A stretch of DNA of 64,000 bases from an uncultured Nonlabens sp. (GCF_947495285.1 NZ_CANLXZ010000009.1:55410-119409), one strand, 5' to 3'. Counted from the first letter of the stretch, positions 1 to 9,196 are shown. The notes: generated by a model not told the origin, from the sequence alone. Program-made: numbers and translations.

Positions 1-756
1 ATGAAATACTTAAAATACGTTTCTATAATCTTTTTCATACTGCTAGCCGGTTGTGGTGGTACGCAACGTGCTGCAAATCGCGCCACGGCAGCTGCAAAAA
101 GATCTAAAGTGGTTAATTCTCATAACGCGGCTAGTATCGATTTTAAAACCATGAAAGCTAGACTTTCTATGAGTTATGATAACTCAAACACCACGAGATC
201 CTTCACCGTTAACCTGCGTATGGAAAAAGGTAAGAAAATATGGATGAGTTTAAGTGTACTGGGCTTTACAGGAGCAAAGGTTTACATAACGCCAGACCGT
301 GTACAGTTTTATGAAAAACTCAATAGAAGGTCGTTTGATGGCGATTTCAGCTTAATAAGTGAATTTTTAGGAGAAGAAATCTCCTTTAAGCAATTAGAAG
401 ATTTGTTACTAGGTCAGGCAGTAGAGCCTCTGGATAATAAAGATTTTAAAATTGTAGATAACGAGTATCAGTTTAAGCAAGAAGGTATCGTGACTAAGCT
501 TTTCAGCCTTCGTCCGTCAGACTTTAAGGTTTCTGAGCAATCTATTGCTAAACCGTCAGAAAATAGCTTCTTAAAGGTTAATTACACCGAGTATCAAGTG
601 GTAGATGGAAGAATAATCCCAACTGAAGTTAAGATAGATGCTAACCAGCGCTACCGAGTTTCTAAGGTAGAAATGGAGTTTAAAAATGTAGAATTTAATC
701 AATCGATGACGTTTCCTTTCAGCATGCCATCTGGTTACAGTGAGTTTAAATTGTAG
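1..756 (+). CDS. DUF4292 family lipoprotein
   Basis: Predicted envelope lipoprotein of 251 aa, matching my memory of the DUF4292 family of Bacteroidota, whose function is unknown. The N-terminus is a lipoprotein signal with a hydrophobic stretch at residues 7-16 and lipobox LAGC (Cys18). The rest is soluble, beta-rich and LolA/LolB-like in flavour, with no catalytic motif I can name. The window begins exactly at its ATG, so its promoter and any upstream operon partner lie outside. Its stop codon directly abuts the ATG of the EnvC-like gene at 757, so the two are almost certainly cotranscribed. That pairing suggests a cell-envelope role, which is inference. Confidence 0.85.
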   Translation: MKYLKYVSIIFFILLAGCGGTQRAANRATAAAKRSKVVNSHNAASIDFKTMKARLSMSYDNSNTTRSFTVNLRMEKGKKIWMSLSVLGFTGAKVYITPDRVQFYEKLNRRSFDGDFSLISEFLGEEISFKQLEDLLLGQAVEPLDNKDFKIVDNEYQFKQEGIVTKLFSLRPSDFKVSEQSIAKPSENSFLKVNYTEYQVVDGRIIPTEVKIDANQRYRVSKVEMEFKNVEFNQSMTFPFSMPSGYSEFKL

Positions 757-1962
757 ATGAAAAAGTGCTTTTACTTATCGATATTGTTTTTGTTGTGTTT
801 CGCTTTCGCGAAAGCGCAATCAGAAAAAGCAGCTCTAGAAAAACGTAAAGCATTGATTCAAAAAGAGATAAATCAATTTGATAGGTTGCTCAAAAACGTG
901 CGTAAAGAAGAAAAAACAATGGTGCTACTCGTAGAGACCATTGATAAAAAGATATTGCGTACACAAGAGATTATTAATATTACTAATAGGCAAGCTAATA
1001 ACCTCACTAGAAATATAAAAGCAAATGCTGCCGAGATTAAAAAATTAAATACAGAGGTAAAAGCGCTAAAAGCAGAGTATGCTCAGATGATCGTAAAGTC
1101 ATATAAATCTCAAAATGATCAAAGCAGACTTATGTTTTTACTGAGTTCTGAAGATTTTTTACAGGCTTATAAGAGAGTGCAATATTTAAAATCATATGCA
1201 GACTACCGTAAAAAACAAGCAGAAGAAATAACGATAAAATCGGAAGCTATAGCAGCAAAAAATGTAGCGCTAGAAATAGAGAAAAAAGAAAAGAAACAAG
1301 TTCTAGCACTTAATAAAAAACAAAGAGCAGCACTTAAAATTGATAAAGTAGAACAAGAGAACCTGCTCGCTGTGGTTAAAGAAAACGAGAAAAAATATGT
1401 CGCTGACATAAGAATAAAGGCAAATGAGCGTAATAAAATAGACCGAAAACTTAAAGCTCTTATCGCAGCTGATATTAAAGCGTCTAATAAAGGAAAAACA
1501 GGCGCAGTTGCAAATAAATTCTTCTTAACACCAGAAGCAAAAATTCTGGCTGATAATTTTAAAAGTAACAAAGGTAAATTACCATGGCCGGTGGAAGAAG
1601 GTTTTGTTTCTAGACGCTATGGTACGCAGCCGCACCCAGTGGTAAGATCGCTTACTATTGATTCAAATGGTCTCAGATTACAAAGTCCTGGAGGTGCAAA
1701 AGTGCGTGCTATTTTTGAAGGTGAAGTGATACGTATCACAAAAAGTAAGTATGGTATACTCGCGGTACACATAAGACATGGTAACTACACTTCTATATAT
1801 GATAATCTCAAGTCTGTAAGTGTAGAAAAAGGAAGTAAGGTAAATACAAAAGACGTCATAGGTGAGATTTTTACCTCTAACTCTGGAGAAACAGAGCTTA
1901 AATTTGTCCTCATGCAGGATAATGATACCGTAGATCCTGCAAAATGGATTTCTAGTAAGTAG
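757..1962 (+). CDS. EnvC-like murein hydrolase activator (degenerate LytM/M23)
   Basis: Periplasmic coiled-coil plus LytM-domain protein, 401 aa. Residues 1-20 form a signal peptide ending A-F-A-K-A-Q. Residues about 21-240 are heptad-rich coiled coil. The LytM fold runs from about residue 274 (K-L-P-W-P-V) to the end. The zinc ligands of active M23 peptidases appear to be missing: the usual H-x-G-x-D segment reads D-S-N-G-L, and the Y-x-H-L segment reads Y-D-N-L. This is the pattern of EnvC/NlpD-type proteins, which activate amidases at the septum rather than cut peptidoglycan themselves. The iterated palindrome at 801-816 encodes the end of the signal peptide. Confidence 0.85.
   Translation: MKKCFYLSILFLLCFAFAKAQSEKAALEKRKALIQKEINQFDRLLKNVRKEEKTMVLLVETIDKKILRTQEIINITNRQANNLTRNIKANAAEIKKLNTEVKALKAEYAQMIVKSYKSQNDQSRLMFLLSSEDFLQAYKRVQYLKSYADYRKKQAEEITIKSEAIAAKNVALEIEKKEKKQVLALNKKQRAALKIDKVEQENLLAVVKENEKKYVADIRIKANERNKIDRKLKALIAADIKASNKGKTGAVANKFFLTPEAKILADNFKSNKGKLPWPVEEGFVSRRYGTQPHPVVRSLTIDSNGLRLQSPGGAKVRAIFEGEVIRITKSKYGILAVHIRHGNYTSIYDNLKSVSVEKGSKVNTKDVIGEIFTSNSGETELKFVLMQDNDTVDPAKWISSK
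801..816. repeat. Iterated palindrome copy 1 (in signal peptide)
   Basis: Exact 16-bp palindrome CGCTTTCGCGAAAGCG. It lies inside the EnvC-like gene, where it encodes A-F-A-K-A at the end of the signal peptide. Confidence 0.95.
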
Positions 1963-2330
1963 TTTGAAAATATTGTACTCGGATCTCAAATTTTAGATAT
2001 GAGACGCTCAGTAGAGAGGCAATCAGATTTTTTCTAAGTTGTCAAATATTATTAAGCAATGAATTTTTTTGATTAACTATGGGGAATCAATTATATCAGA
2101 TTTTTCATTTATAACTTTTGTAAAAATTACAAAAGTTAAAGTTATAAAGCGATAGGGATTCTAGCAGATTGCGCGTCATGTGCGTAATGGCAAGTGATCA
2201 TCGTGTTTTTTAACAACCCACCATGAGTGTAAAACCCCTCTCTTAGAAAGAGATTCAGTATTTAAGATTAACGAGGTTGACTTTATAACTTTCACTCTTT
2301 TTTTGTAACGGGCAAGTTCTAGTTAAACAC
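1963..2330. other. Non-coding intergenic stretch
   Basis: With the terminator that follows, this makes a gap of 434 bases between the EnvC-like gene and the convergent thioesterase gene. I see no convincing ORF, tRNA or riboswitch. The one clear structure is the perfect inverted repeat at 2113-2137, listed separately. Confidence 0.6.
2113..2137. terminator. Perfect AT-rich inverted repeat
   Basis: Arms AACTTTTGTAA (2113-2123) and TTACAAAAGTT (2127-2137) with a 3-nt loop. It sits 150 bases past the EnvC-like stop and has no T tract. It could be a Bacteroidota-style terminator or a dimeric regulator site. The choice is undecided. Confidence 0.4.
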
Positions 2331-2375
2331 AAAAAACCACTATTTACCTTATAATTAGGTGTATAGCGGTTTTTT
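2331..2375 (-). terminator. Bidirectional terminator-like hairpin
   Basis: AAAAAACC and CTAT (2331-2343) pair with ATAG and GGTTTTTT (2363-2375), with one A/C mismatch. The hairpin has a T run on either strand and lies 21 bases downstream of the thioesterase stop. It can end transcription from both convergent genes. Confidence 0.75.
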
Positions 2376-2396
2376 AATGCTAGTAGTTTGTATACT

Positions 2397-2909
2397 TTAT
2401 TCAGCAAATAGTGCTTTTAATTCTGTAGCATCTGTTGCCTTCATTTTTCCTGCAAGAACAAGACTTAATTGTTTACGTCTTAAAGCCGCATCATAACGTT
2501 CTTTTTCAAGTTCGCTTTCTGGGTTTATAGGAGCAACTGCGATAGGTTGTCCAGTATCATCTACTGCAACAAAAGAGTAAATAGCTTCATTTGCTTTAGT
2601 ACGCTCACCGCTTTCACGATCTTCTACCCATACGTCCATATAAACCTCCATAGAGGTCTTAAAAGCTCTTGTTACTTGTGCTTCTATGGTTACAACACTT
2701 CCTAGCGGTACCATTCTATTAAAAGCTACGTGATTTACAGAAGCTGTAACGACTATGCGTCTAGAATGACGTCTGGCAGCAATACTCGCCGCGCGATCCA
2801 TACGAGCTAGTAACTCACCACCGAATAAGTTATTCAGCGGATTTGTCTCACTAGGCAAGACCATATCGGTTACGGTAGTAAATGATTGTGAAGGTGTTTT
2901 AGGCTGCAT
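2397..2909 (-). CDS. Acyl-CoA thioesterase, hotdog fold (YciA/BACH-like)
   Basis: Cytosolic thioester hydrolase of 170 aa expected to release free fatty acid and CoA from acyl-CoAs. The hotdog-fold segment N-x-L-F-G-G-E-L-L (about residues 26-34) is the catalytic Asn/Gly-rich region of acyl-CoA hydrolases, followed by A-S-V-N-H-V-A-F, typical of the YciA/cytosolic acyl-CoA hydrolase branch. Length fits a single-hotdog member. It is monocistronic, convergent with the preceding genes, and has a TACCTTTG -7 box just upstream. Chain-length preference cannot be read from sequence. Confidence 0.88.
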   Translation of the reverse strand: MQPKTPSQSFTTVTDMVLPSETNPLNNLFGGELLARMDRAASIAARRHSRRIVVTASVNHVAFNRMVPLGSVVTIEAQVTRAFKTSMEVYMDVWVEDRESGERTKANEAIYSFVAVDDTGQPIAVAPINPESELEKERYDAALRRKQLSLVLAGKMKATDATELKALFAE

Positions 2910-3329
2910 GCTGCTTAAATTTTTTTCAAAGGTACTAGGTAATTAATGTGGTAAGGAATAATTTTAGAAAATATTGAGAAATTGTAGTTGATTCCTAAAA
3001 GATTTAAAAGCAGTATTTAGTAGAGTTAAGTAGTGTTATTAAATCATTAAATGAAATTCTTTTCAAGTATTTAGTATCTGTTAGTCAGGAACTTATCTAT
3101 AACTCTATAAGCGCTATTGTTTTTTTTTAGTAAATATTTAACATTTTATTCTTTAGATCATGATAAATTAGAAATGTCGATACAGCAAGATTTTTTCCCT
3201 CCTGATGAGCTGTTAGACTTCATGTTTTTTAAAAGAATATGTAAATCTTGTAATCATTTATTGATCAATTTTACGCAAACATAATAATATTATTATATCT
3301 ATTTTATAGATAACTTTAATCTTTATACC
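2910..3329. other. Intergenic region with possible fragment
   Basis: A 420-base gap. It holds the thioesterase -7 box at its left end. On the plus strand there is a 36-codon ORF at 3174-3284 starting M-S-I-Q-Q-D-F-F-P-P. Its start resembles the N-terminus of some Bacteroidota transposases, but it is too short to call. Nothing else is recognisable. Confidence 0.4.
2927..2934 (-). promoter_or_regulatory. -7 promoter element of thioesterase gene
   Basis: Minus-strand TACCTTTG fits the Bacteroidota -7 consensus TAnnTTTG. No clear -33 TTTG is visible. The predicted start of transcription is only about 10 bases before the ATG. Confidence 0.45.
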
Positions 3330-3929
3330 ATGAAAACTATTTATATTCTACTCGTAGCATTACTAATAACTACTTGCGACAGTGACGACGCTCCATCTCA
3401 AGAAAGTTTATTACCACCCATTACCATGACAGGAGAAAACACCTTTGGTTGTTTGATTGATGGTAAGTTCTTTAAACCTAGAGATGGTAGGATTACTGTT
3501 AATAGTGATAATAAAGGTCTTAGAATAATCACAACAGAATCAACTAATGTCGAGTATAAGATTGATGATTTCAAGAGCAATAAAACTTCTAGCTTACTTA
3601 TTCATATTGAAAATTTCCGATATAATTCATCTAAAATTTATCTAATGCAAGACTCTAATGGATTGAGCAGTTTAGATGGTTTAAACAATACATATGCTCA
3701 TTGTAGAATATGGAAGAATGATCAATTAGGATATCAAAGATATATTACTTTTCCAAATTCTGGACAAATCGAAATATCGAATCAAATTAATACGGGAGTT
3801 ACAAATTTTCATAATGCAACATTTGATATGAAATTAATAAACACTCAAAATGTTAATGATACAATTAATATCGTACTTGGAAGATTTGACCTAGAAGCTT
3901 TTACCTTACAAAACACCTCTTTTAATTAG
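3330..3929 (+). CDS. Small surface lipoprotein of unknown function
   Basis: 199-aa predicted lipoprotein with a hydrophobic signal at residues 4-13 and Cys16 in I-T-T-C. The residues after Cys are D-S-D-D. Such an acidic start resembles the export signal that sends some Bacteroidota lipoproteins to the cell surface (family knowledge, applied by inference). The segment T-G-E-N-T-F-G-C-L-I-D-G-K-F-F (about 33-47) recurs in small secreted Bacteroidota lipoproteins, possibly the DUF6252 group. No enzyme motif is visible. A strong hairpin follows the stop, so it is probably transcribed alone. Confidence 0.7.
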   Translation: MKTIYILLVALLITTCDSDDAPSQESLLPPITMTGENTFGCLIDGKFFKPRDGRITVNSDNKGLRIITTESTNVEYKIDDFKSNKTSSLLIHIENFRYNSSKIYLMQDSNGLSSLDGLNNTYAHCRIWKNDQLGYQRYITFPNSGQIEISNQINTGVTNFHNATFDMKLINTQNVNDTINIVLGRFDLEAFTLQNTSFN

Positions 3930-3934
3930 TTAAA

Positions 3935-3960
3935 TAGACTGCCGCGCCAACGGCAGTCTA
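3935..3960 (+). terminator. GC-rich hairpin after the lipoprotein gene
   Basis: Perfect 10-bp arms TAGACTGCCG (3935-3944) and CGGCAGTCTA (3951-3960) around a 6-base loop, five bases after the stop codon. The position fits a terminator. The T tract is weak. Confidence 0.6.
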
Positions 3961-4012
3961 TAAATGCTTAACAGCAACACTCTAATTTATTAACTATTAA
4001 ACATTCAAATTT

Positions 4013-7000
4013 ATGAAAAGAATTATTCTTAGCATAGGGATAGCACTATCCTTATGTAACGCCACTGCACAAAATCAAGAGAAAACTCTTGACGATGCTC
4101 TGGTCAATGTCAACCAAACCGGAGTAACTAGTGGTATTATTTATGAACGTACTCTACAACTGGCCAATCTTTACAATTTTAATAGAGAAGAAGGTTTTGA
4201 TACCGCAAACTATGATTATTTTAAACAGGCACTGTTAGAAATGCATCGTGCCAGTAACGATAACTTGTTTGTCTCTTCCAGTGTGCTTAAAGATCAAATA
4301 AAAGTAGAGTCAGATAATATAGTACCTCTTGGAATCCTAAATACTGACTTTCAATTACTCAACCATCATGTAGATGATGAGCAAAATGGAGGTTTGCTCT
4401 ATAATGAAGACACCCAAGAATTCAGTCAAATTAACGGACAGCCACCATTTTATACCCTACATACTACGGTTATTGCACCACTAGATAAAGCAGCAGTAGG
4501 AACAGGCATTACCTATAAAATAGATTCTGCCTATTTCTTTCAAAACCAGCAACAGCGAATTAAGACCTTAACCGCAGATTTTGGTGATGGCACTAGTAGG
4601 AGTTTAATCTCTAATTTTAATCTAACAGCACAACAAATAACTGTTAATTACAGTACTGATGGAGAGAAAATAGCGGTTTATAATATTGTTTATGAAGATA
4701 ATACGACCATCACCACTAAATCTAAAATCTATTTTAAATATGAGCCTACTGTAGTACCTAAAACTTTGTCTCCAGTTTGTGCTGGTGCTACATTTAAAGA
4801 AAATGGAAGGATAGTTGCCGACATTCCATTTCAGGGCTATAATATCAACGATCCTAATATTTTTGCAGAGATCGATTACCGTATTTTTTATTCAGAGAAT
4901 GATGGTGGTAATAATCAACTGGACAACCCTATAATTATACTAGACGGTTTTGATCCAGGCGATAAGCGTAAAATAGAAGATTGTGATTGCGGTCAGGATG
5001 AAGATTGTGCTAGTGATAATGCAGAAAATGGACAATTCAATCCTGCACTACATGATAGTATGTTTGATTTTCAATTTTATGAAAGTGAAAATGGTCAAGA
5101 TAAAAATGCATTGACGACTTTGAGAGAAGAAGGTTATGATGTTATCATGGTCAATCATCCTACCTATCCCACTACTGATCAAAATACAGGTCAGGAAGTA
5201 GAAATAGATGGTGGTGCTTATTATATTGAGAGCAACGCTATGGCATTGATTAAATTGATCCAGCAAACTAGAGATATCGCAAAAGGTTTTAACCCCAATG
5301 CTACTTTAAAATTAGTAGGTCCTAGTATGGGTGGGCAAATATCTCGTTACGCCCTTGCTTATATGGAGCAAAAAGAAGAAGAAACAGGAGATGACATATG
5401 GGATCATAATGTATCACATTGGGTTAGTATAGACAGTCCACATTTAGGAGCAAACATTCCTTTGGGAGATCAGGCATTGATTTACTTGTTGCGTGACTTT
5501 TCTCCAGAAGCTGCAGACTTCTATGACCTCCAATTAGGTAGTCCTGCCGCCCAACAGCAACTTATTGAATCGCATAGTCAGGCTCCAGGACTGTCTCATC
5601 ATCATGTAGATCAAACTAGATTAGACGGACATACTGTTTTACAAGGTTTTTCACAAGATAGAGGTAGTAATTTCTTTCAGACACATTATAATAATCAATC
5701 GATTAATGGTGTTGCTAACTCTCAAGGTTTCCCTATAAAGTCTAAAAATCTATCTATTATAAACGGCTCATTGAGTGGTAGTAAAATGACAGATTTACAG
5801 ACTCAAACTGGAAATTTAGATTTTGCTGATGATGGTGAAAGAGTTTTAAATATAAAAACCTTTGCTCGAGTTAAGATTAATTTACCTATAGGTAATATTG
5901 TTTTTAGGACGCATGTTGCAACTTTAGATTCTCATTTTATGCCTACATATACTGAGTCTAGGTTAGCTAAATTTTATAAACTGCCGGAAAACAAAACGAT
6001 TAAATCTCCTAATTTAAATGATCGTGGTGTTATGGATAATGTTCCAGGTGGATACTTTGGTGCGCAAGATGATATTGCAGTAGCCGTAAATGAAGGAGAG
6101 CCTCCTGTAGATATAAGACATATTCCATTAGGATACACTGCTCTTCATTTTGCACTAGCACAATTTCATATTTTTGGAGCAGATGTTAGTACGGATACTC
6201 AGGTGAGAAAGTTAAACCCTATTCATTCCTTTATTCCTTCGTTCTCAGCTATTGCACATTTAGAACCAGATCAAAATTGGAACAATCCTTTGGATTACAA
6301 TTTAGCTTGTGAGTCTAATAAACTTACTCCATTTGACACATATTTTGGTCAAGAATTGAATACCAGACATACAAGTTTTAGTCAAGAAAGTATCGACTGG
6401 TTATTAGGTAATCTAGCTTTGAATGATGGCAGTGTTTTAGATCCTGTTTATCCTATTACAAGTCCGTCATTTTTTACCTCAAACTCTATATGTGTTGATG
6501 AGGTAATTAGAATAGGTTTTGAGAATGAGTGCAAGCTTGTGACTGACCCAACATTTATAACAAGTTCAAATATTAGAGTTGTTTCTAGTAATGGTCATTC
6601 TGCAGAAATTAAAGGTTTACAAGATGGTTGGGGTCACATTCAAGTTAATGTAGGGAATGGTCAATCGTTCTATAGAGAAATATATGTAGGAGTACCAATA
6701 ATGGGAGATAATGTACGAATTTTAAATTATGATATTCCCGCTTTATCAATTCAACCATCTAGTTTTGAATATTGTGAGCAGGTTTCTATTCAATTTGATA
6801 TTGATGCACCAAGTTTTATAGAATATGCTGAAGTAGAAATGAGAAAATCACCTCAATCTCAAGCTTACTGGGATGGAGATTATAGAAGTGGTAAAGATCG
6901 TAGAGTAGCTATTTTTCCACAATGTGATGAGTTGTTTGTTTTTGAAGCAAGGGCTCGTAATGCTTGTGGCTGGTCAGACTGGAAAGAATATAGTGTTGAT

Positions 7001-7363
7001 TTAAATGTATGTGATGGAGACTGTACAACAACAGCAAACCCTCCTGGTAATGATATGAGTGATAATTTTATCATATCACCAGTACCAGCAGATACAGATA
7101 TTACTATTTCTTTTAATGTAAATCCTACTTGGACTTTTACACCAACAAACTGTTACGATTATCTTACTACTGTAGAAGGAGATCCTATTTGTGATTATTA
7201 TGTAGTTATAGAAATGTTTGATCTTACAGATTTACGTCAGATTTTTATAAAAGGTCATAAAATAGGGACTTCATTTGATGTTTCTGGATTAATACCAGGG
7301 ACTTATGTTCTTAAAATAACTCATCAAGGCCAGATAGAGTCTCATCATATAATTGTTCATTAA
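4013..7363 (+). CDS. Secreted lipase-like alpha/beta hydrolase with type IX-like tail
   Basis: 1116-aa secreted protein. It has a Sec signal peptide at 1-19 (ending N-A-T-A-Q), an N-terminal region to about 300, then an alpha/beta-hydrolase core. The core carries I-I-L-D-G-F-D-P-G and the nucleophile elbow G-P-S-M-G-G with Ser438, followed by S-I-D-S-P-H-L-G, as in triacylglycerol lipases and PGAP1-like esterases. The end (from about 1020, I-S-P-V-P-A-D-T-D-I, then G-T-Y-V-L-K-I) looks like a type A sorting domain cleaved by the type IX system. Substrate is unknown. It is flanked by intergenic DNA on both sides and seems monocistronic. Confidence 0.75.
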   Translation: MKRIILSIGIALSLCNATAQNQEKTLDDALVNVNQTGVTSGIIYERTLQLANLYNFNREEGFDTANYDYFKQALLEMHRASNDNLFVSSSVLKDQIKVESDNIVPLGILNTDFQLLNHHVDDEQNGGLLYNEDTQEFSQINGQPPFYTLHTTVIAPLDKAAVGTGITYKIDSAYFFQNQQQRIKTLTADFGDGTSRSLISNFNLTAQQITVNYSTDGEKIAVYNIVYEDNTTITTKSKIYFKYEPTVVPKTLSPVCAGATFKENGRIVADIPFQGYNINDPNIFAEIDYRIFYSENDGGNNQLDNPIIILDGFDPGDKRKIEDCDCGQDEDCASDNAENGQFNPALHDSMFDFQFYESENGQDKNALTTLREEGYDVIMVNHPTYPTTDQNTGQEVEIDGGAYYIESNAMALIKLIQQTRDIAKGFNPNATLKLVGPSMGGQISRYALAYMEQKEEETGDDIWDHNVSHWVSIDSPHLGANIPLGDQALIYLLRDFSPEAADFYDLQLGSPAAQQQLIESHSQAPGLSHHHVDQTRLDGHTVLQGFSQDRGSNFFQTHYNNQSINGVANSQGFPIKSKNLSIINGSLSGSKMTDLQTQTGNLDFADDGERVLNIKTFARVKINLPIGNIVFRTHVATLDSHFMPTYTESRLAKFYKLPENKTIKSPNLNDRGVMDNVPGGYFGAQDDIAVAVNEGEPPVDIRHIPLGYTALHFALAQFHIFGADVSTDTQVRKLNPIHSFIPSFSAIAHLEPDQNWNNPLDYNLACESNKLTPFDTYFGQELNTRHTSFSQESIDWLLGNLALNDGSVLDPVYPITSPSFFTSNSICVDEVIRIGFENECKLVTDPTFITSSNIRVVSSNGHSAEIKGLQDGWGHIQVNVGNGQSFYREIYVGVPIMGDNVRILNYDIPALSIQPSSFEYCEQVSIQFDIDAPSFIEYAEVEMRKSPQSQAYWDGDYRSGKDRRVAIFPQCDELFVFEARARNACGWSDWKEYSVDLNVCDGDCTTTANPPGNDMSDNFIISPVPADTDITISFNVNPTWTFTPTNCYDYLTTVEGDPICDYYVVIEMFDLTDLRQIFIKGHKIGTSFDVSGLIPGTYVLKITHQGQIESHHIIVH

Positions 7364-7440
7364 TGGTTTAAATATATAATCTTTGAGAGAGGTTATTGTT
7401 TGCACGTTTTCGCAGTAGTGAAACTCTTAAAAACAGATAT

Positions 7441-7476
7441 AAAAAAACGCCTATAGATCAATGTCTATAGGCGTTT
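7441..7476 (-). terminator. Strong terminator of RNase G gene
   Basis: 13-bp perfect stem (7445-7457 with 7464-7476) and a 6-base loop. The A run at 7441-7447 gives a T tract on the minus strand, five bases past the RNase G stop. It may also stop plus-strand transcripts from the lipase-like gene. Confidence 0.85.
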
Positions 7477-7480
7477 ATAA

Positions 7481-9022
7481 TTATTTAAGTTCTTTACCGT
7501 CCTTATCTTTGAATTTATATTCTAGATAAGTATAGGCATCTCTAGGTACTACCTTGACCCATTTTTTATGGTTCATAAACCATTTAGATCGTATAGAAGG
7601 ATATCCTTTTGTTATAAAAGCAGCGATAAAAGGATGCGCATTGAGCGTTATCTTTTTCACTCCAGCTTTAAGGTGTCGTTCTAATGTTTCGGTAATTTCC
7701 TGTATGACTAGAATAGGAGCTTGTATTTCCTTTCCATTTCCATCAGGGTTCTCCTCACGAGTTTTGATATTTACTTCTTGCCTTACACGCTGTCTAGTAA
7801 TCTGGATAAGACCAAATTTACTAGGTGGAAGGATCTTGTGTTTTGCACGGTCTTCAGACATTTCATCTCTCATGTGTTCATAGAGTTTCTTGCGATTCTC
7901 TGCTTTACGCATGTCTATAAAATCTACTACTATAATACCACCCATGTCTCTAAGCCTTAACTGGCGCGCAATCTCAGTTGCAGATATCATGTTGGTTTCT
8001 AGTGCAGTGTCTTCCTGACTGTCTGCTTTATTAGATCTATTCCCAGAGTTTACATCTATAACATGCATGGCCTCAGTGTGTTCTATGACAAGGTATGCAC
8101 CTTTACTCATAGATACTGTACGGCCAAATGATGTTTTGATCTGACGTTCTATACCAAATTTCTCAAAAACAGATGTTCTCGGATTGTGATATTTTACGAT
8201 AGACTCTTTATGTGGGGCAATAGTTTTTAAGTAATCTTTAATTTCATCACATACTTCTTGGTCGTCCACGACTATGGAAGTATAGGTGTCATTAAAGACA
8301 TCTCTCATAAGGGAATTGGTTCGACTTACTTCAGTCATAACCTTAGTAGGGAATTGTGCCTTGTGTATTTTGCTACACATGGTCTCCCATTTTACTACAA
8401 GATTTTGTAAATCTTGGTCCAGCTCTGCTACGAGTTTACCCTTTGCGACTGTACGTACTATAACGCCGAATCCTTGAGGCTTAATACTTTTTACAAGTCT
8501 TTTTAAACGGCTTTTTTCTTCTTTATCCTCTATCTTTTGAGATATAGAGATGCGATCAGAAAAAGGTACAAGAACAACATATCTACCTGGCAAAGAAAGC
8601 TCTGCACTTAGGCGAGGTCCTTTGGTAGAAATAGGTTCTTTAACTACTTGAACAAGAATAGGTTGTGTCGGTGTGATCGCGTTTTCAATTGCACCGTTTT
8701 TTTCTAAATCTTTTTCAAATTTAATGTCCTTAAGCGTAAAGTTTTTACGTCTACCACTTAAAACTTGTTTGGTAAATTTAAGTTGGGTAAGGTATTTAAC
8801 ACCTAGGTCGTGATAGTGTAAAAAACCATCTTTTTCATAGCCTACGTCTACAAATGTAGCGTTGAGCCCAGAAAGTACCTTACGTGATTTTGCAATGAAT
8901 ATATCACTTACCGCAAACTTATTTTCTTCTTCATCTTTGTGTAATTCGACTAGTCTTCCATTTTTAGTAAGAGCATAATCGATTTTTGTAGCACTGGAAC
9001 GGATAATAATTTCTTTATCCAT
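7481..9022 (-). CDS. rng: Ribonuclease G/E family endoribonuclease
   Basis: Endonuclease for rRNA maturation and mRNA decay. I start it at the ATG at 9022 (M-D-K-E-I-I-I-R), giving 513 aa. An upstream start at 9070 would add 16 poorly conserved residues. The order is RNase H-like start, S1 domain (about 35-130) and catalytic DNase I-like domain with the two metal aspartates in H-V-I-D-V-N-S-G-N (Asp323) and V-V-D-F-I-D-M (Asp367). The C-x2-C zinc-link expected shortly after is absent. That stretch reads T-R-E-E-N-P-D-G-N-G instead. A strong terminator follows. Confidence 0.93.
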   Translation of the reverse strand: MDKEIIIRSSATKIDYALTKNGRLVELHKDEEENKFAVSDIFIAKSRKVLSGLNATFVDVGYEKDGFLHYHDLGVKYLTQLKFTKQVLSGRRKNFTLKDIKFEKDLEKNGAIENAITPTQPILVQVVKEPISTKGPRLSAELSLPGRYVVLVPFSDRISISQKIEDKEEKSRLKRLVKSIKPQGFGVIVRTVAKGKLVAELDQDLQNLVVKWETMCSKIHKAQFPTKVMTEVSRTNSLMRDVFNDTYTSIVVDDQEVCDEIKDYLKTIAPHKESIVKYHNPRTSVFEKFGIERQIKTSFGRTVSMSKGAYLVIEHTEAMHVIDVNSGNRSNKADSQEDTALETNMISATEIARQLRLRDMGGIIVVDFIDMRKAENRKKLYEHMRDEMSEDRAKHKILPPSKFGLIQITRQRVRQEVNIKTREENPDGNGKEIQAPILVIQEITETLERHLKAGVKKITLNAHPFIAAFITKGYPSIRSKWFMNHKKWVKVVPRDAYTYLEYKFKDKDGKELK

Positions 9023-9166
9023 AATTCCTGTAATGTTTATAACCTTACATGTACTAACGATTAGTATCAAGTAAAGTATGTTTATATGTTTTCAATACAA
9101 GTCTGTTACTACTTGTATAATCAACGAGTTGTCAGTTGCAACCCTATTTCAAAGAACTCTTAAAAA

Positions 9167-9196
9167 TAAAAAAAAAGTAGTCTAAGACTACTTTTT
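9167..9196 (-). terminator. Terminator of HU/small basic protein operon
   Basis: Stem GTAGTC/GACTAC (9177-9182 with 9186-9191) with flanking A and T runs that extend the stem on both strands. The stop codon of the 30-aa gene lies inside the stem. It separates the HU operon from RNase G. Confidence 0.85.

Noticed and set aside
1203..1571. Antisense 122-codon frame in the EnvC-like gene
   Set aside because: It lies wholly inside a coiled-coil gene on the other strand, is low-complexity hydrophobic, and has no promoter. It is a shadow of Lys/Ala-rich codons.
7381..7440. GTTTTCGCAGTAGTGAAAC as another copy of the iterated palindrome
   Set aside because: The core TCGCGA is missing and the arms are too poorly matched.
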